NCBI GenBank assembly: GCA_933207985.1
Contig: OW240917.1
Span: 120,547,200-120,611,199 of the forward strand
Direction of reading: 5' to 3'
DNA: 64,000 nucleotides
Origin: Pelobates cultripes
Taxonomy: Eukaryota > Chordata > Amphibia > Anura > Pelobatidae
The notes beneath the pieces were generated by a model. The model did not search any database. It was not told the DNA's origin and saw only the letters and a list, made by a program, of their open reading frames with translations. Shown here in pieces: positions 32,488 through 44,274 of this stretch. How positions within the stretch are numbered: the first letter of the stretch is position 1; each line of letters starts with the position of its first letter. The position numbers and the translations under genes were made by a program.

Positions 32488-32880
32488 CCTTTCTGCCCCT
32501 TCTTGCTTCTTGCTGATCCTTCCTGCTTCTTGCTGACACTTCCTTCTCCTTGCTGCCCTTTCCAGCTCCTTTCTGACCCTTTCCAGCTCCTTGCTGGCCC
32601 TTTCTGCCCCTTCCTGCTTCTTGCTGACCCTTCCTGCTCCTTGCTGACCCTTCCAACTCCTTGCTGACCCTTCCAACTCCTTGCTGCCCTTTCCAGCTCC
32701 TTGCTGACCCTTTTGCTTCTTGCTGACCTTTCCTGCTCCTTGCTGACCCTTGCTGCTCATTTCTGTTCCTTTGTGCTCCTTCTCCTACTTTATCCTTTTG
32801 TGCTGCCTTTTCCAGCTCATTGCTGACCCTTCGTGCTCCTTGCTGATCCTTCTTGCTCCTTGCTCCTGCTGCCCTCACTT
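32488..32880. repeat. Pyrimidine-rich minisatellite, unit about 18-20 bp
   Basis: About 20 degenerate units of the type CCTTCCTGCTCCTTGCTGAC. The plus strand is C/T-rich and the minus strand G/A-rich. Both strands stay open in several frames simply because of the repeat (Lys/Gln/Ser/Gly-rich minus-strand frames). The junction with the DIRS RT is abrupt. A 13-bp C run follows at about 32907. Confidence 0.88.
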
Positions 32881-33139
32881 CCATGACCTATAGGCTCTCT
32901 CTGCCCCCCCCCCCCGCCTCACTTACCTGATCTGTAGGCTGTCTATGGTTGCATGTGCTGTTCCTCTGCGGATTCATTCAGAAGAGTGAAGCTGGGATAA
33001 TATGTAGCTTCCAATCCCTGTCTCTCTCCACACACACAACACCTACTGGCTGGAGCCGGTATTGCACTGTATTTTCAATCTCACACGAAAAATAGCAGAA
33101 CAAGCTGAAAAATTCCCCCTTCTCCCCCCACCCACCCCC

Positions 33140-33765
33140 GCAGACGCCCATGGCAAAAGATATATTGTTTAATTTTATTTTTAAAACAGATATTTCCTTA
33201 AACCCAAGTATCTGGCTCTTTCAGGTGGGACTTCCCAAAAATAAAAGTACCCATATCCTAGCAATTAATATATTGCTTACAATCAAATTAAATATTGCAA
33301 AAGGATGCCGAAAACCTAATTTTCCATCTTGGGAAGAGCTCATTGATCAAATCTCCTACCAAGGGAAAATAGAAAGATATTTCTATATGGTGAATGAACA
33401 AATTCCAATTTGCAAATAAGTAGTGGACCCCTGGTTTAATTCTATTTCTAAAGAATGATCCTCAATGGGAAAGTGCCAAAAACTTATTAATTGGTTCTAC
33501 TTATGCTGCTCTTCTTACCCCAAAATGCAAGTAACTTTGTTGTAATATTTATGTAAATGTTTTGTAGGTATGAATGAGGTTGAATGTGATGATTTTTCAC
33601 AATACATACTTAATAAATTAATGATTTATCATATATTATTGTTATTGTTTTCCTAAGACTTTTATTATATATGATTATGTATAGAAAGTATATGATGGAT
33701 GTGATTTTATGTGTATAATATCTAATGAAAAAATACTTAATAAAATTTTCGACACCCTAAAAATA
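33140..33765 (+). pseudogene. L1/Tx1-like ORF2 C terminus and 3' UTR
   Basis: Open frame 33150-33419 encodes a stretch matching the far C terminus of L1-type ORF2: INILLTIKLNIAKGCRKPNF, PSWEELIDQI, GKIERYFYMVNEQIP. This region lies beyond the RT and is conserved among L1 relatives. The frame then decays, and the 3' UTR ends near TACTTAATAAAATTTTC. No endonuclease or RT; a 5'-truncated copy. Distinct in sequence from the similar tail at 59.2 kb. Confidence 0.72.
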
Positions 33766-35000
33766 GTAGTAATGTGATTAACCTAACCAAAAGATAGGTA
33801 ATCGTAGTGGGAGATTGGCAGTTAAGTTGACATATATCTGTTTTTCTCTCCTTTCTGGATGGTTGTGCAATCAGTCACAAAACATACATACATTCCAATT
33901 TCAGCAGAAAGATTGACCAGCAGATGTTTATAATATATAAAGATCTGTGTAACCTGAGGCACCTATTGCCTGCTTTTTCTAATGTATTCCATATTCCATT
34001 CGGTATTAAAAAGGCTTTAATGGTGTCAGTGGGGAGGAGAGTATTGTAAATAGAAAGATGAATGGTAACTACATAGCTACTCCACTATGGTAACTACATG
34101 AATGGTAATTACAGTACATAGTTACTCCATGGAGGCTCAATATATCTAAGGTGACTACTGAATTTGGAGAAAAAACGTGGTTACCCCCTAAACATCTTGG
34201 AATCCCTTATAAAAAGGCATACCTGTTTTCCATTGCGGAAGACCTTAGACATTATACTCCCTGACCAAAATATAAGAAAACCAGAATAGAGCAAACAGAG
34301 GAGGCAGACTGAATTCTCAAGCAACATATTGGGATACAATTAGTCACAAACAAATATCATTTTAGCAATTTACATGGATCTTTGTTATAAATTAGACCCA
34401 ATATTTTGTTAGTACTTGAAATTTGTACAAAAAAAAAATCAAACAAGGTGATGCAAAGATGCTATTTAGATTAAAGTGCAAACACTCCACTTTTTAGTGC
34501 AATTTTTTTTTGTTTTATTATTCTGTGCAAACAAGCACCGTAAACTATTTTAGTATGAATATTGTACAAAAAAGCAAACCACAAGTACTTTAGCATTTAA
34601 AGTGTAAAATAGCAAATAATAGTGTTACCTTTCCCTGTGAAAATGCAAATAATATGCACAAAAATGCTAAACTTACAATTATAAATTTGCAGCAACCATA
34701 AAAACCTTGTGACATAGAAAAAAACTGGTGCATAAGCAAGTTTTTTATAAAAAATGCATTGGTTCAAAAAGTTATTCTTATTTTCACAGAAAATACCTAT
34801 AAGTGAATCATATATCATACACAGTGCAAATCAGTGTGTATAGGAAATGAATAAATGAACCAAATGAAAACCACTCACAAAGTCCGAGTGGCTAAAGTGC
34901 CACTCAAAACGTTATCACCAAGGTAGGAGCAAACCCTTTTAGTACTATAGATCCCAATTCCTAAAATGCACAGGAAACAGGAAACCACTTTCCCTGGCTG
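33766..35000. other. Unassigned AT-rich DNA with a possible hammerhead relic
   Basis: No coding frame. At 34868-34915 the plus strand reads GTCCGAGTGGC, TAAAGT, GCCACTC, AAAACGTTATC: a perfect 7-bp stem (GAGTGGC/GCCACTC) followed by an AAAAC box, as in a decayed hammerhead. The CTGANGA box is not recognisable. Confidence 0.35.
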
Positions 35001-37600
35001 CCAGATCCAAAAAGACTTTTTTTGAACATAAATTATATAAAAACAAAGGGAGCTCTCCACAGCCCAGTGTACCAAATCTTGCTACAACTTGATGAAACTC
35101 TTTCACATTTCTGGACAGAATTGGAGACTTGCATGTCAACTATCTTGCGACAGCCTCAGAAGAGATACTGGAGGTGCGTGCACCAGGGAGTGATTGAGCT
35201 TGTTCACATATAGCATTTCCAGTGACTCCTGCAACCACTTACGCTTACCCATTTGGGTTGGGAGTCACAAGAGACTTGACCCCAGTGCATTGTCTGCACA
35301 GGCAAAGAGCTACCCGCCACTGGCGGCACAGGACCAACAAGGTCTTCTGTTACCCCTGGGGGTAGGTCTGGGAGTTTTGGAGCCTCAGAGACCATGGCTC
35401 TCAGTTGCTGCCTCCCTACAGGGTCTGGAATAGGAAAAATGCTACCCCCTCGCTTCCACCGTGCCGCTACCCCCACGTCCTAAGCATGGGAATCACTGAA
35501 CCATTGGCAAGCTAATTCACGCAGCTCTACATTTTGCAATGAGCGTCACCCTGAATTCTGCACACACCAATCTGCTATTGTGGGACTTACCTAACCCTAT
35601 TTTGCCAAAGCTACTGGACATATTTTCCAAATGTTCCCAGTTTAATCGTGTGAACGTCCTCTCAGTGCATATGCCCGAAGTTCTTATTTGTCTTTCATTC
35701 TTCACGCGTAGCACTGTGTTATTTCTGTCTTGATTTAAAAAACATATATGTGATATTTGCTATTGAAACATTGTTTAATTAATATGTTGCATTTTTAATG
35801 TTGACTCTTCAATGTCATGTTACCCACGATCTTACAAGGCACATCAAAATAAAGAATTATAAAAAAAAACACAAAGGCAGCTATCTTTTTGGTCACAGAG
35901 GCTTAAACCTAAGTGGAGTTTCTCGGTACTGCAAAGTCCTAAACTCTGTTCCCTTTTGGCATACAACCTGGCTTGTACTTTGTATCAATGCTGCTCAGGA
36001 ATATGAAGGATACACCGAAGAAGGCCATAGATAAATGTGTACTGTGAGAGGACATGCAAGCTCAAATATGTTTACATTTTAACATTTGTCCTTATGTAAA
36101 CATTGTACATCTTGAATATTGTCAATTATAAATCCACTTACATGCTAATTTGAAAACTGAAAAATCTGTCCATAAATGGATAAACATGCCTTGCATAAAG
36201 TTATAAACTTGTAAATGGTTATTCTAGGAAAAACCACAACAATTTATTGTCTATTTTGAATGTTTAAGGCAACAGATATTTCTTTGTTTGGAAGCGTAAC
36301 TCACAGGGGGTGTTTTTAGTAGAAAACTAAATGCTTCCTCTAATTAGTCAGTTTTTGACCTATTTTTTCTCAAAACTTCTTTTATTCAAGCATTACTCAT
36401 TGAGAACAAAAGTTGTGTTTTATTTTTTTCTCTTTGTTTTGCAAATGGGCCCCCTTTCACACAAGTGCTCCTCATTGCAAGAAAACTGAAAAGTACACTA
36501 CACACACAGCTAAGTCATTTATTTTTACATTCTTTATTTTTGACGTGCATAGATATAGAAGCTTGCAATGCCACGACAGCAGTGGCAAGTGCATCAAAAT
36601 GCATAGAAATACATTGGCATGGCTTTTCAAAATACTGTACATTTTGTTTTATGATATAACGTAGTCACATTGGCTAAGCATATATGTCTAAAAAACTAAC
36701 GAATGATGCTTTCAGGCCTTCAAGCAGAGATGGTAGTGTATACATGGTGAAAACTTACTATAGAGTATTATTATGAGAGTTTGTCAGTGCAGAGACATCA
36801 TAAAGCATTAGACAAGTCAGGCTGAACTAACTGACAAAACAAATTAAAAAACTAGTCGTGCATAATATTAATAACGAAATAATAGTGTGTATAAATCTTG
36901 CTAATTAAACAGAAGATTAGCTACCATTGAGACTGAACCTCCCTTTCGTAGCCGGCCTCGGCTCGTTGTAGTAGGCTGCTCTGCCCCGCAGGTATAGTGT
37001 GTGCCAGAATCGTGCAAATTCTTGTGCAATATGCTCCTCTCATAGGGCCCCAACTGTGTGAGATGGCAGTGCTGCAAGCTTCCCTTCAGTGGCTATCTTG
37101 AAATGCACATGGCAAGGGTTCAACTTCATGGGATCTGTGGATTCTGATGGCCGTGGACAGGTCATACTTGAGTGGGGACCGGGATATTAACAGGGCTGCG
37201 AGAAGGCTTCAAGTGGTTGTGCACTCTGGGTCAGGGGACTGGCCGCTTCCACCTGTCCCCAGGCACATTAGGCCACACAGCCAAGTTGATGTGAAAACCT
37301 TTGAGACTTCAATCATCTGGGCATAAATTGGTACAGGCAAGTAAATGGATGGTGTGCTGCAGGTATAAAATGATTTCTGCATCATTATGAAATGATTAAG
37401 CTGGCTTTCGAGAGTTAGAAACCAGAGCTACAAGAAAACGTTTGACCATGTTGAGCATCAGTCCCTCCCACCCCCCCAGCTAAGTCATTTTATATGGAAA
37501 GTTTGACTGGGTTTTTGGTTGAAAGGATTAATAAACCAGTAGAAATTCCAGGTGTTCCAGTCATTTTTGTATGACATTGTGTATGAATTTTGTATGACAT
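35001..37600. other. Unassigned DNA
   Basis: About 2.6 kb without a supported gene, RNA or transposon end. ORFs of 60-90 codons show no motif. The stretch could hold old unrecognisable repeats or host noncoding sequence. Confidence 0.35.
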
Positions 37601-38504
37601 TGTGACAAAAGCAACTTCGCCACTGGTTTTTGGAGGGGCATGTTTGCCAGCCTCCTATCATGGGACTATGGGCCCTGTGATAACCCATGTTCAAAAGTAC
37701 TATTTCTGCCCCTTGGACTTTTAACTGGAACAGATTCAAACATGTGGCGGCGGCCATCTTAAATTGTCCAGCAGTGTTTTGTCGTTGAGTGTATGGAACT
37801 GTTTTGGGCATGGGACCATGTGCACAGTGGGGCAAAAATAAGACTTCCAGGAAATTCCTGAACCCCTGAACTGATCTGGGTGATTTTTTGGATATGTTGT
37901 TCACCCATATCGGGGCTATCAGGGGTTGGGACGTTTGTGGGGATATGTTGTATTTTGGGGTACTTTTTGGGCTTTGTAAAAATATATATTTTTTTCTGCT
38001 TAAAGTTAATTGAGTTAGTCCATTGTCGTTAATTGTATCACAGGCAGAGGGGAGGGACTGTGTACACTGTATGGGAGTGTCTGAATGTAAACCTATGTTT
38101 TTATTGGCTTGTATGTTTTGTATTTGGTGCCCAACCAGGTCCACCTGGGCATCACCTTTGCTGTATAATTTGTATAAAAGACCAGTGTGTGTCATTAAAC
38201 GTTCTGTTCCTCATTTACCCTCAATCTAGAGTCTTGACTCTTATTGGGGGAAACTGCTACAACGGATTGCTATTACTCCCTTGAATAATCACTAGCTCTT
38301 GTAAGAGCTGTTCCTGCTTCGCTCTCTGGAGGAAGAGAGGTTCACCCACTGGAACCTGGAGACGACGAGACCCCAACTAAGCTGCGGCGGTTGTGGAGTC
38401 TGCGGTGGTTGTGGTGTCCGATGCAGTGCTTATAGTCCTCGGCGTCAGCTAGGAAGCATTCACTAACGGAGGTACCCAGTTGGGGTGCCAGGTGATCCGT
38501 TACA
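37601..38504 (+). repeat. Solo LTR (904 bp) with 5-bp target duplication
   Basis: Starts TGTGACAAAAGCAACTTCGC and ends GGTGCCAGGTGATCCGTTACA-like (TG to CA), the same end as the LTRs at 54.5 and 57.2 kb. Direct repeats GACAT at 37596-37600 and 38505-38509 prove a single LTR insertion left by LTR-LTR recombination. TATAAAAG at 38173-38180 is the likely core promoter. The 236-codon minus-strand frame inside it is not a gene. Confidence 0.9.
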
Positions 38505-38584
38505 GACATATATTGTATATTAACACAAAGATAAAGCACCGCGCTTACAGCAGCAGTGGCTTAGTATCCAACAGCTTAAAATAC

Positions 38585-39010
38585 ATAGTAAAAACAAAGA
38601 AAACGTTACCTGCGCTCTGGCCTAAATCCCCATGTGCATTTAAACAAAAATGGAGGCTCTTTAGTTTTATTCTAATGGCCATTTGAATATATAAGCTCAC
38701 CAGCCATGTCAAGGCAAGCCTCAATAGGTGAGTTCCTACACTAGCCATTAGATATGCTGATATCAGCCAAGAGTCTCCAGTGAGACTTTTTATAAAATAC
38801 CCCTTCCTGTCTCACTGGAGACTCTTGGCTGATATCAGCATATCTAATGGCTAGTGTAGGAACTCACCTATTGTGGCTTGCCTTGACGTGGCTGGTGAGC
38901 TTATATATTCAAATGGCCATTAGAATAAAACTAAAGAGCCTCCATTTTTGTTTAAATGCACATGGGGATTTAGGCCAGAGCACAGGTAACGTTTTCTTTG
39001 TTTTTACTAT
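38585..39010. repeat. Near-perfect hairpin, 202-bp arms, 22-bp loop
   Basis: Arms 38585-38786 and 38809-39010 are the same length and differ at only about three or four positions that I could find. The family is the ATGGCCATT / GGTGAGCTTATA / CACTAGCCATTAG repeat that is also the fold-back at 5.65-8.03 kb and a piece at 57.8 kb. The mirror-image short ORFs on opposite strands are a consequence of the palindrome. A transcript would form a long double-stranded RNA. Confidence 0.88.
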
Positions 39011-39125
39011 ATATTATATATTGTTTATTTCTTTGTCTTTAAACTGACAGGAGACTGTGCTCACTGTATGTAAATCAGAATACTAACAAGTTGCTGTAGG
39101 TTAATTCTTAATATACCTTAGTTAC

Positions 39126-40146
39126 TGTAGCGGAATGGAAGTTTGCTAGACCCTTTTTATTCCCCTTTTTCGGCTGCCCGTATCCTCTATAACAGAACTT
39201 CCACCTTTCATGTGTTTTCACCCTGTTATTTGTGTGGTTCCTCTTTGGCAGCTCGGGAGACTTAATACGAACGGAATCCCTTTGTCTCCCGAATGAGGAC
39301 CACCCCTGTGCCCCATTAGAATGTTGACAACAACCACTTAAGTGCGAAACTGCAAGGGAAAAAATAAATAAGTGGTTCCCTTTGGTGGCCTTCCCCTGGG
39401 TGGCTGCCATTTTGTATAACCGAACACGTGGCAGAGAGCATGGTGGCCATCTTGTCTCCCGAATGTGGGCACCAGTACTTGGTCGTCGATTGCCTTGAAC
39501 TCTTTTTGGCTAGGCACTTGCGAGAACGCCGGTAAACCGTAGTTCCAGTTCCCAACCATATACACGAGCGACGTTCAGGAGATATGAACTACCAAACAGG
39601 GGGAGCATTCGTATATGGAAATAAAAAGATTCCCTTGTACGGTGTTCACACAAGAACCTCACGAACAGAGACTGGCCAGGGCACCAATTTCCCTGGAACT
39701 GTTTTGGGCTAGCACCTCGTGTCTGGCCGGTCAAAACTTTATCACAATGCCATTCCCATCCTGTCAAAGCGATCTGAGTGATTCTTGGATATGTTGGACA
39801 CTAAGATCAGGGCTGTCAGAGAATGTACTTTTCATGAAGTTCTGGGGTATAGTTGAGATACTTTTGGGGTACAGGATTTGTTGGATTTTCTGTACCGGGG
39901 AGATAATTAAATTAGAGGGGTTTTCTCAGGCAATTACCTCTCAGGCACAGGGGATCCTGGGATTGAAACCCCATGCATTATTCTGGGTAAAACCCCTTGC
40001 ATGGGACTGGGCATAAAAGTCTTGTATGTGCCAATAAACATTTCTGGGAAGGAGGTGGGATATTCTTTGGCTGTTTTATTGTTCCTGATTATATGTTGGT
40101 GGATCCAGCGGAGAAGAGTCCCTGCTAGGACTAGGGCTCCGCTACA
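39126..40146 (+). repeat. Diverged solo LTR (about 1,020 bp)
   Basis: Runs TGTAGCGGAATGG to GGGCTCCGCTACA (TG to CA, with inverted ends TGTAGCGG / CCGCTACA). Flanks GTTAC (39121-39125) and GGTAC (40147-40151) match at four of five bases. GCATAAAAG at about 40011 and CAATAAAC at about 40032 fit a core promoter and poly(A) signal in the right part. Related in layout to the 53-kb LTR family but too diverged to call the same subfamily. Confidence 0.72.
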
Positions 40147-40588
40147 GGTACCATTCTGCTTCTAAGAGCTGAGTTGATATGTTCTATAGGAAATGCAATT
40201 GGGACAGTGCTTTACACTGCTTCCCCCAGGTACTTCCACTGGTCCCAAGCTGCACACAATAGGTACAGAACAAAATGGTAACCAGCAGTTCCTAGAGGAT
40301 ATAAACCAATACAATGTATAAAGGTGCAGTACCCCTAAACACTACCTCCTGTGTGCATAAAATTTTCGATCACAAACATTAATATAAGAGAGCCTTCAAT
40401 AAGATCCACTGCTCTTCATAGCTACATTACTCACCAATATCCAACAGAATAAGGGCAAAAACCTTGATGAAATAAAATAGAAGACAAATTGTGCAGGACG
40501 CCAATATAATAAAATCATCAGTGCATTTATTTCATGTAACTTAAAAACAGATAAAAGAAGCTTCACCAATGATGAGGTCACCAATTCT
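40147..40588. other. Probable Penelope-like terminal sequence
   Basis: No coding motif. It lies next to the hammerhead-like motif at 40589 and by analogy with the PLE arms at 45-48 kb may be pLTR sequence. Inference only. Confidence 0.3.
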
Positions 40589-40632
40589 CCCCGCCCAACG
40601 CATTTCATCACTCTAAGTGACTTCCTCAGGGG
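40589..40632 (-). ncRNA. Hammerhead ribozyme-like motif, all core boxes intact
   Basis: Minus strand: stem I strand CCC, core CTGAGGA (40623-40629), stem II AGTCAC, TTAGA loop, GTGAT (40607-40622, five pairs including one wobble), core GAAA (40603-40606), a minimal stem III TGCG, cleavage triplet GTT, and stem I strand GGG. CTGANGA, GAAA and an NUH triplet not ending in G are all present. Type I, very short stem III, as reported for Penelope-like retroelements. Stem I is short (3-4 bp). Not shown active. Confidence 0.68.
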
Positions 40633-41675
40633 TTCCTTTTGATGTAAACATGTAATCCTCATTCAATAATACAGTATTATCTAATACTGTAAAACTCAAT
40701 AAGGATTACATCTGCACTATTATTATTTGTATTTGTTTAGATCCTCTAGCAACTGCTGTATTCCCTTTTTTTATATATATATATATTGACATGTTCTATG
40801 ACTACGGTCATTGTTGAAATCAGTTCTAATGAGCAAATCCTGTTCCACATTTCTGTACAATATCGCCCTGTTCTTTATTTTAATTTTTGAAACTGTACCA
40901 TCAATTACTTAGTATTGATATGTTTTTAAATGTCAAAGGATGTAACCATTTAAGGAAAAACAAACACAACCAAGAAGAAATTTCCTAAATTTCCTCTGCT
41001 CAGGCAGAGCGATTAACATAGTTGAACATTAAATGCTGTTTTTGTTATTAAGTGTTTCAATGTCAGCTGTGGTCTTTCTTTCTAAATAAATGCTATTGCA
41101 GACAGATTTATGTAATATCGGAAATAAAATCTGGTTACTAGGAAAATAGTGTGTTATTTAACTAATTAAGCTCAGCAAATACTTCAACAGTACCTGTATT
41201 CTCCCCAATACAGGCAGTTATTATCTACTGAAATATTGACATTTCCTTCGCGCATTATTTGGTAAGTTTAAAAAAGGAAATAGGAAAAGTGAAATTACTT
41301 AATTACAAAGCTCAGGAAATAGCTTAATTCTAAGATAGTTGGCCACTGGAATATTGTAGTTACCAGTTCTCCAAAATAAACTTTGCAAGACACTGGTCTT
41401 TATGTATGCTAAGATGCCACGTTAAAAGGATATTTGAGGTTTTAACAGGAGTTAGTCCATTAATCCTGTGATATTTCTATGTTCTAATAAAGAGACAAAG
41501 CAAGTAAAAAACAAGTTATTCTCGTGAAACATTTTGAGAATCAGCCAATGATTCTTGAGAGATTGACGATAAACTAATAATCAGTGGGCACTGAAGTAAA
41601 ATGAATCCCTCCAAACACAGATACAATAGGCATTTGAACATAAGAAATATATGAAAACAGATGTACTATCAGGGT
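40633..41675. other. Unassigned AT-rich DNA
   Basis: No coding frame or clear repeat end. A short (TA)n lies near 40770-40788. Confidence 0.35.
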
Positions 41676-41810
41676 TTTTCACTAAAGTAAGGATTGTCAG
41701 GAATTCAAAGTGAATTTCAAATTTAAGGCCAAAATAACCGAATCGTAAAAATTCTCCAGCTATACTTTCAATTTGAATTCACAACAATTCTCCCTTTAGT
41801 GTAATCCTGT
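41676..41810. repeat. Palindromic MITE-like repeat
   Basis: Ends TTTCACTAAAGTAAGGATTG and the near-complement CAATTCTCCCTTTAGTG; the interior has TCAAAGTGAATTTCAAATTT and its complement-like partner. About 130 bp. Same family as the region 3990-4200. Confidence 0.55.
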
Positions 41811-42221
41811 AGGTCTCAGCTGACTCTAAGGAAAGGCTGTATAATGATATATCAACATGTAAATATACTGTGTAGTATTAGCCTTGCACTACTGTTTTTG
41901 TCTGTTTCTTTCTTGTTTGTTTTATCTCTTACTGCTTGGGTGTCAGCTCTGTGTTATGATATATATATATATTTTTTTTAATATTGTTATCGCTTCATTT
42001 TTCATTTAAGGAATGCTCTAACATTAGGATTACAAATATTTATTACAAACATTGGAGTGTTTACTTAAATATTATACTGTACCATCCATCTTAATGTTCA
42101 GATGTTGTCTATTCTATCTAGCTAGGTACTTTAAATAATAGTGTAATACATATTCATCCTCAGTTGGCAAGCAGGGTCCTCTGTACTTTTAAACTGAGAA
42201 AATATGTAAAATAAATATTAA

Positions 42222-42265
42222 AGACTATGAAGATGTGCCAGTGAGGCGTGAAACGCATCAGTTAT
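42222..42265 (+). ncRNA. Decayed hammerhead-like motif
   Basis: Plus strand AGACT, ATGAAGA, stem GTGCC / AGTGA loop / GGCGT, then GAAACGCATC and AGTT. The CTGANGA box has lost its first C, and ATC replaces GTC at the cleavage site. GAAA is intact, and ACT/AGT can form stem I. Confidence 0.45.
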
Positions 42266-43736
42266 GATCTTTATACTCCCATCTTCCCATGCAGACTGGC
42301 CTTGTGTCTACTTTACTTGAACACATTTATTTATTTATCTTTAATGTTGGATTGGAAAAGCCCCGGCATATATTGGCCCTTCATAAATACCAATAATAAT
42401 ATTAATACACCTATTTTTTTTTGGAGAATGCTAGATTTATTATACAACATATAATAACGTGTACTAGATTTCCAATGACACAATTAAACACTGCAATGAA
42501 AAATTGTTCTACAAGTCTTGTTTTATTCCATAAACCATGATGATTAAACAGAGAGCTTGCGAAATGCTCTCCTCTTTTGTATTCAGAGCATAATTAAAAC
42601 AGTCATTTCTTGCTGCATTATAAATAACACAAGGCAGTCACAAAAATACAAAGTCTCTTGCCCCGCCAGCAGTTGCATGATCTGATAGTAGGTGGGCACA
42701 TATCCTGTTGTAGTAAAGTACAAAATTGAACTTAGGAAATTGAACGTTAAATGTTAACATCATGACTACATAATTAAATGCTTTACCAGTGAATCAGGTT
42801 TTAAAACGTATCGCTAAAATCTACCATTGACATTTCATATTGCATGGCAAGATTTCTTACGCAACCTATTCAAAATCAGTATATTATTTACAAAGTTATT
42901 ACGCTCATTATTGAAGTTTTTTCCAGATGTTACTGAGAAAACATATTGTAAAGCTTGGTTTAAAAAAAAAAAAAATAGTTCTCCATGAATTAATCTAAAG
43001 CTGAGATCCTATTAAAAAGTAATTGGTGCCTACACAGTAAATTGTGCAAGTATTCTCATCCGGGAAGCATGTAATACATTTCTATACATGGAGTTTGTAA
43101 GCCAGATGCACATTATATATCTATAAATCCATGGATGCTGTTATTCTAGAAGATTGATTCCCAGAAGAAATATACTGCATCCTGAGTGATTACTATCAAC
43201 TACCCTCATTTATCTGTCTACTCTTTGCTGAAATAGTCTAGCGTATTGAGTAGGGACACTTTTAGGGGTAAATGGACTCTAAAAACTCTGACTCACCTAT
43301 AAAGAAAGTTTGTCTTTGATATTTCCATCTACATGGGTGTACAAAGAGTTCATACTAGGTTACTTTTTTCCAGTATGCAATCTAGACCTAGGGAGTAGAC
43401 ATTTTTGGCAAGATGTGGCAACGGTTGTATATTTTCTATACTTTGCCATTTCCCATTGGCGTTATAAGTGTCCACTGATGGGAAAGAGCATCATTTTGTA
43501 ATGTGCAATCATTGCACATGCACAGGATCATTTGCGGCAAATCCTGTAGTCTTGTTAGATATTACATAATCTACTTGTTGGTTCAATAAAGACAATAGGC
43601 AGGACATGACCTGGCTTAATACGTAGTTCAGATAAACAATAATGAACCAAGGTGAATGCATAGAGTGGATCACTAGTGTATAGTATGGTGTATAGTATAA
43701 CAAATAGAAATTAAGAATAACAGAGAAGTCAACAAT
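42266..43736. other. Unassigned AT-rich DNA
   Basis: No gene, RNA or transposon end seen. Confidence 0.35.
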
Positions 43737-44205
43737 GTAATGCCCGGATCCCCACCTCTGATGCTCGCTTTCAAGACTTCTGATGCACCTATTCTGTGGA
43801 ACTCCCTTCCCTCCTCAATCAGACTTTCACCCAGCCTCCATACCTTCAAAAAATCTTTGAAAACTCACTTCTTTATGAAAGCGTATCAATTAAACTGTCA
43901 GCAGGTTTCTCATCCCCCACCCCATGACTCCGTTCCTTCACCTGTCAAAAATGACCTACCAAGCACTCAATAAACCCTTCTGTAACAAACTATTTAATTC
44001 CCCTACTTTAACCCTTTGTGTCATTATACCCCACTCCCTCTAGCATGTAAGCTCATCGAGCAGGGCCCTCAACCCCCTCTGTTCCTGTACGTCAGTGGTC
44101 TGATCTCAATTATGTGTCTGTTAGTCCACCCATTGTACAGCGCTACGGAATTTGTTGGCGCTATATAAATAATAAAATAATAATAATAATAATAATAATG
44201 TAACC
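43737..44205 (+). mobile_element. L2-like LINE 3' end with ORF2 C terminus
   Basis: Encodes the conserved L2-type ORF2 end: APILWNSLPSSIRLSPSLHT then FKKSLKTHFFMKAYQ. The 3' UTR contains ATGTAAGCTCATCGAGCAGG, GTACAGCGCTACGGAATTTG and TTGGCGCTATATAAATAATA, ending in (AATA/ATA)n. 5' truncated just upstream of the ORF end. Best copy of the family also seen at 12.8 and 25.3 kb. Confidence 0.85.
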
Positions 44206-44274
44206 AAATTCAAAAATCAGAAAACTAACAAACTATCAATTATACTGTCCCATGTAAGAAGATAATATAACTAG

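Noticed and set aside
32383..32884. Lys/Gln/Gly-rich minus-strand ORFs of 125-140 codons
   Set aside because: Antisense translation of the pyrimidine minisatellite and of the DIRS RT end; both frames are open because of the repeat.
35001..37600. Possible conserved host exon or noncoding element
   Set aside because: Only short ORFs without splice-site-supported structure or recognisable protein; nothing to support a gene by eye.
37485..38195. 236-codon minus-strand ORF
   Set aside because: Lies antisense inside the solo LTR, crosses its left border and has no recognisable domain.
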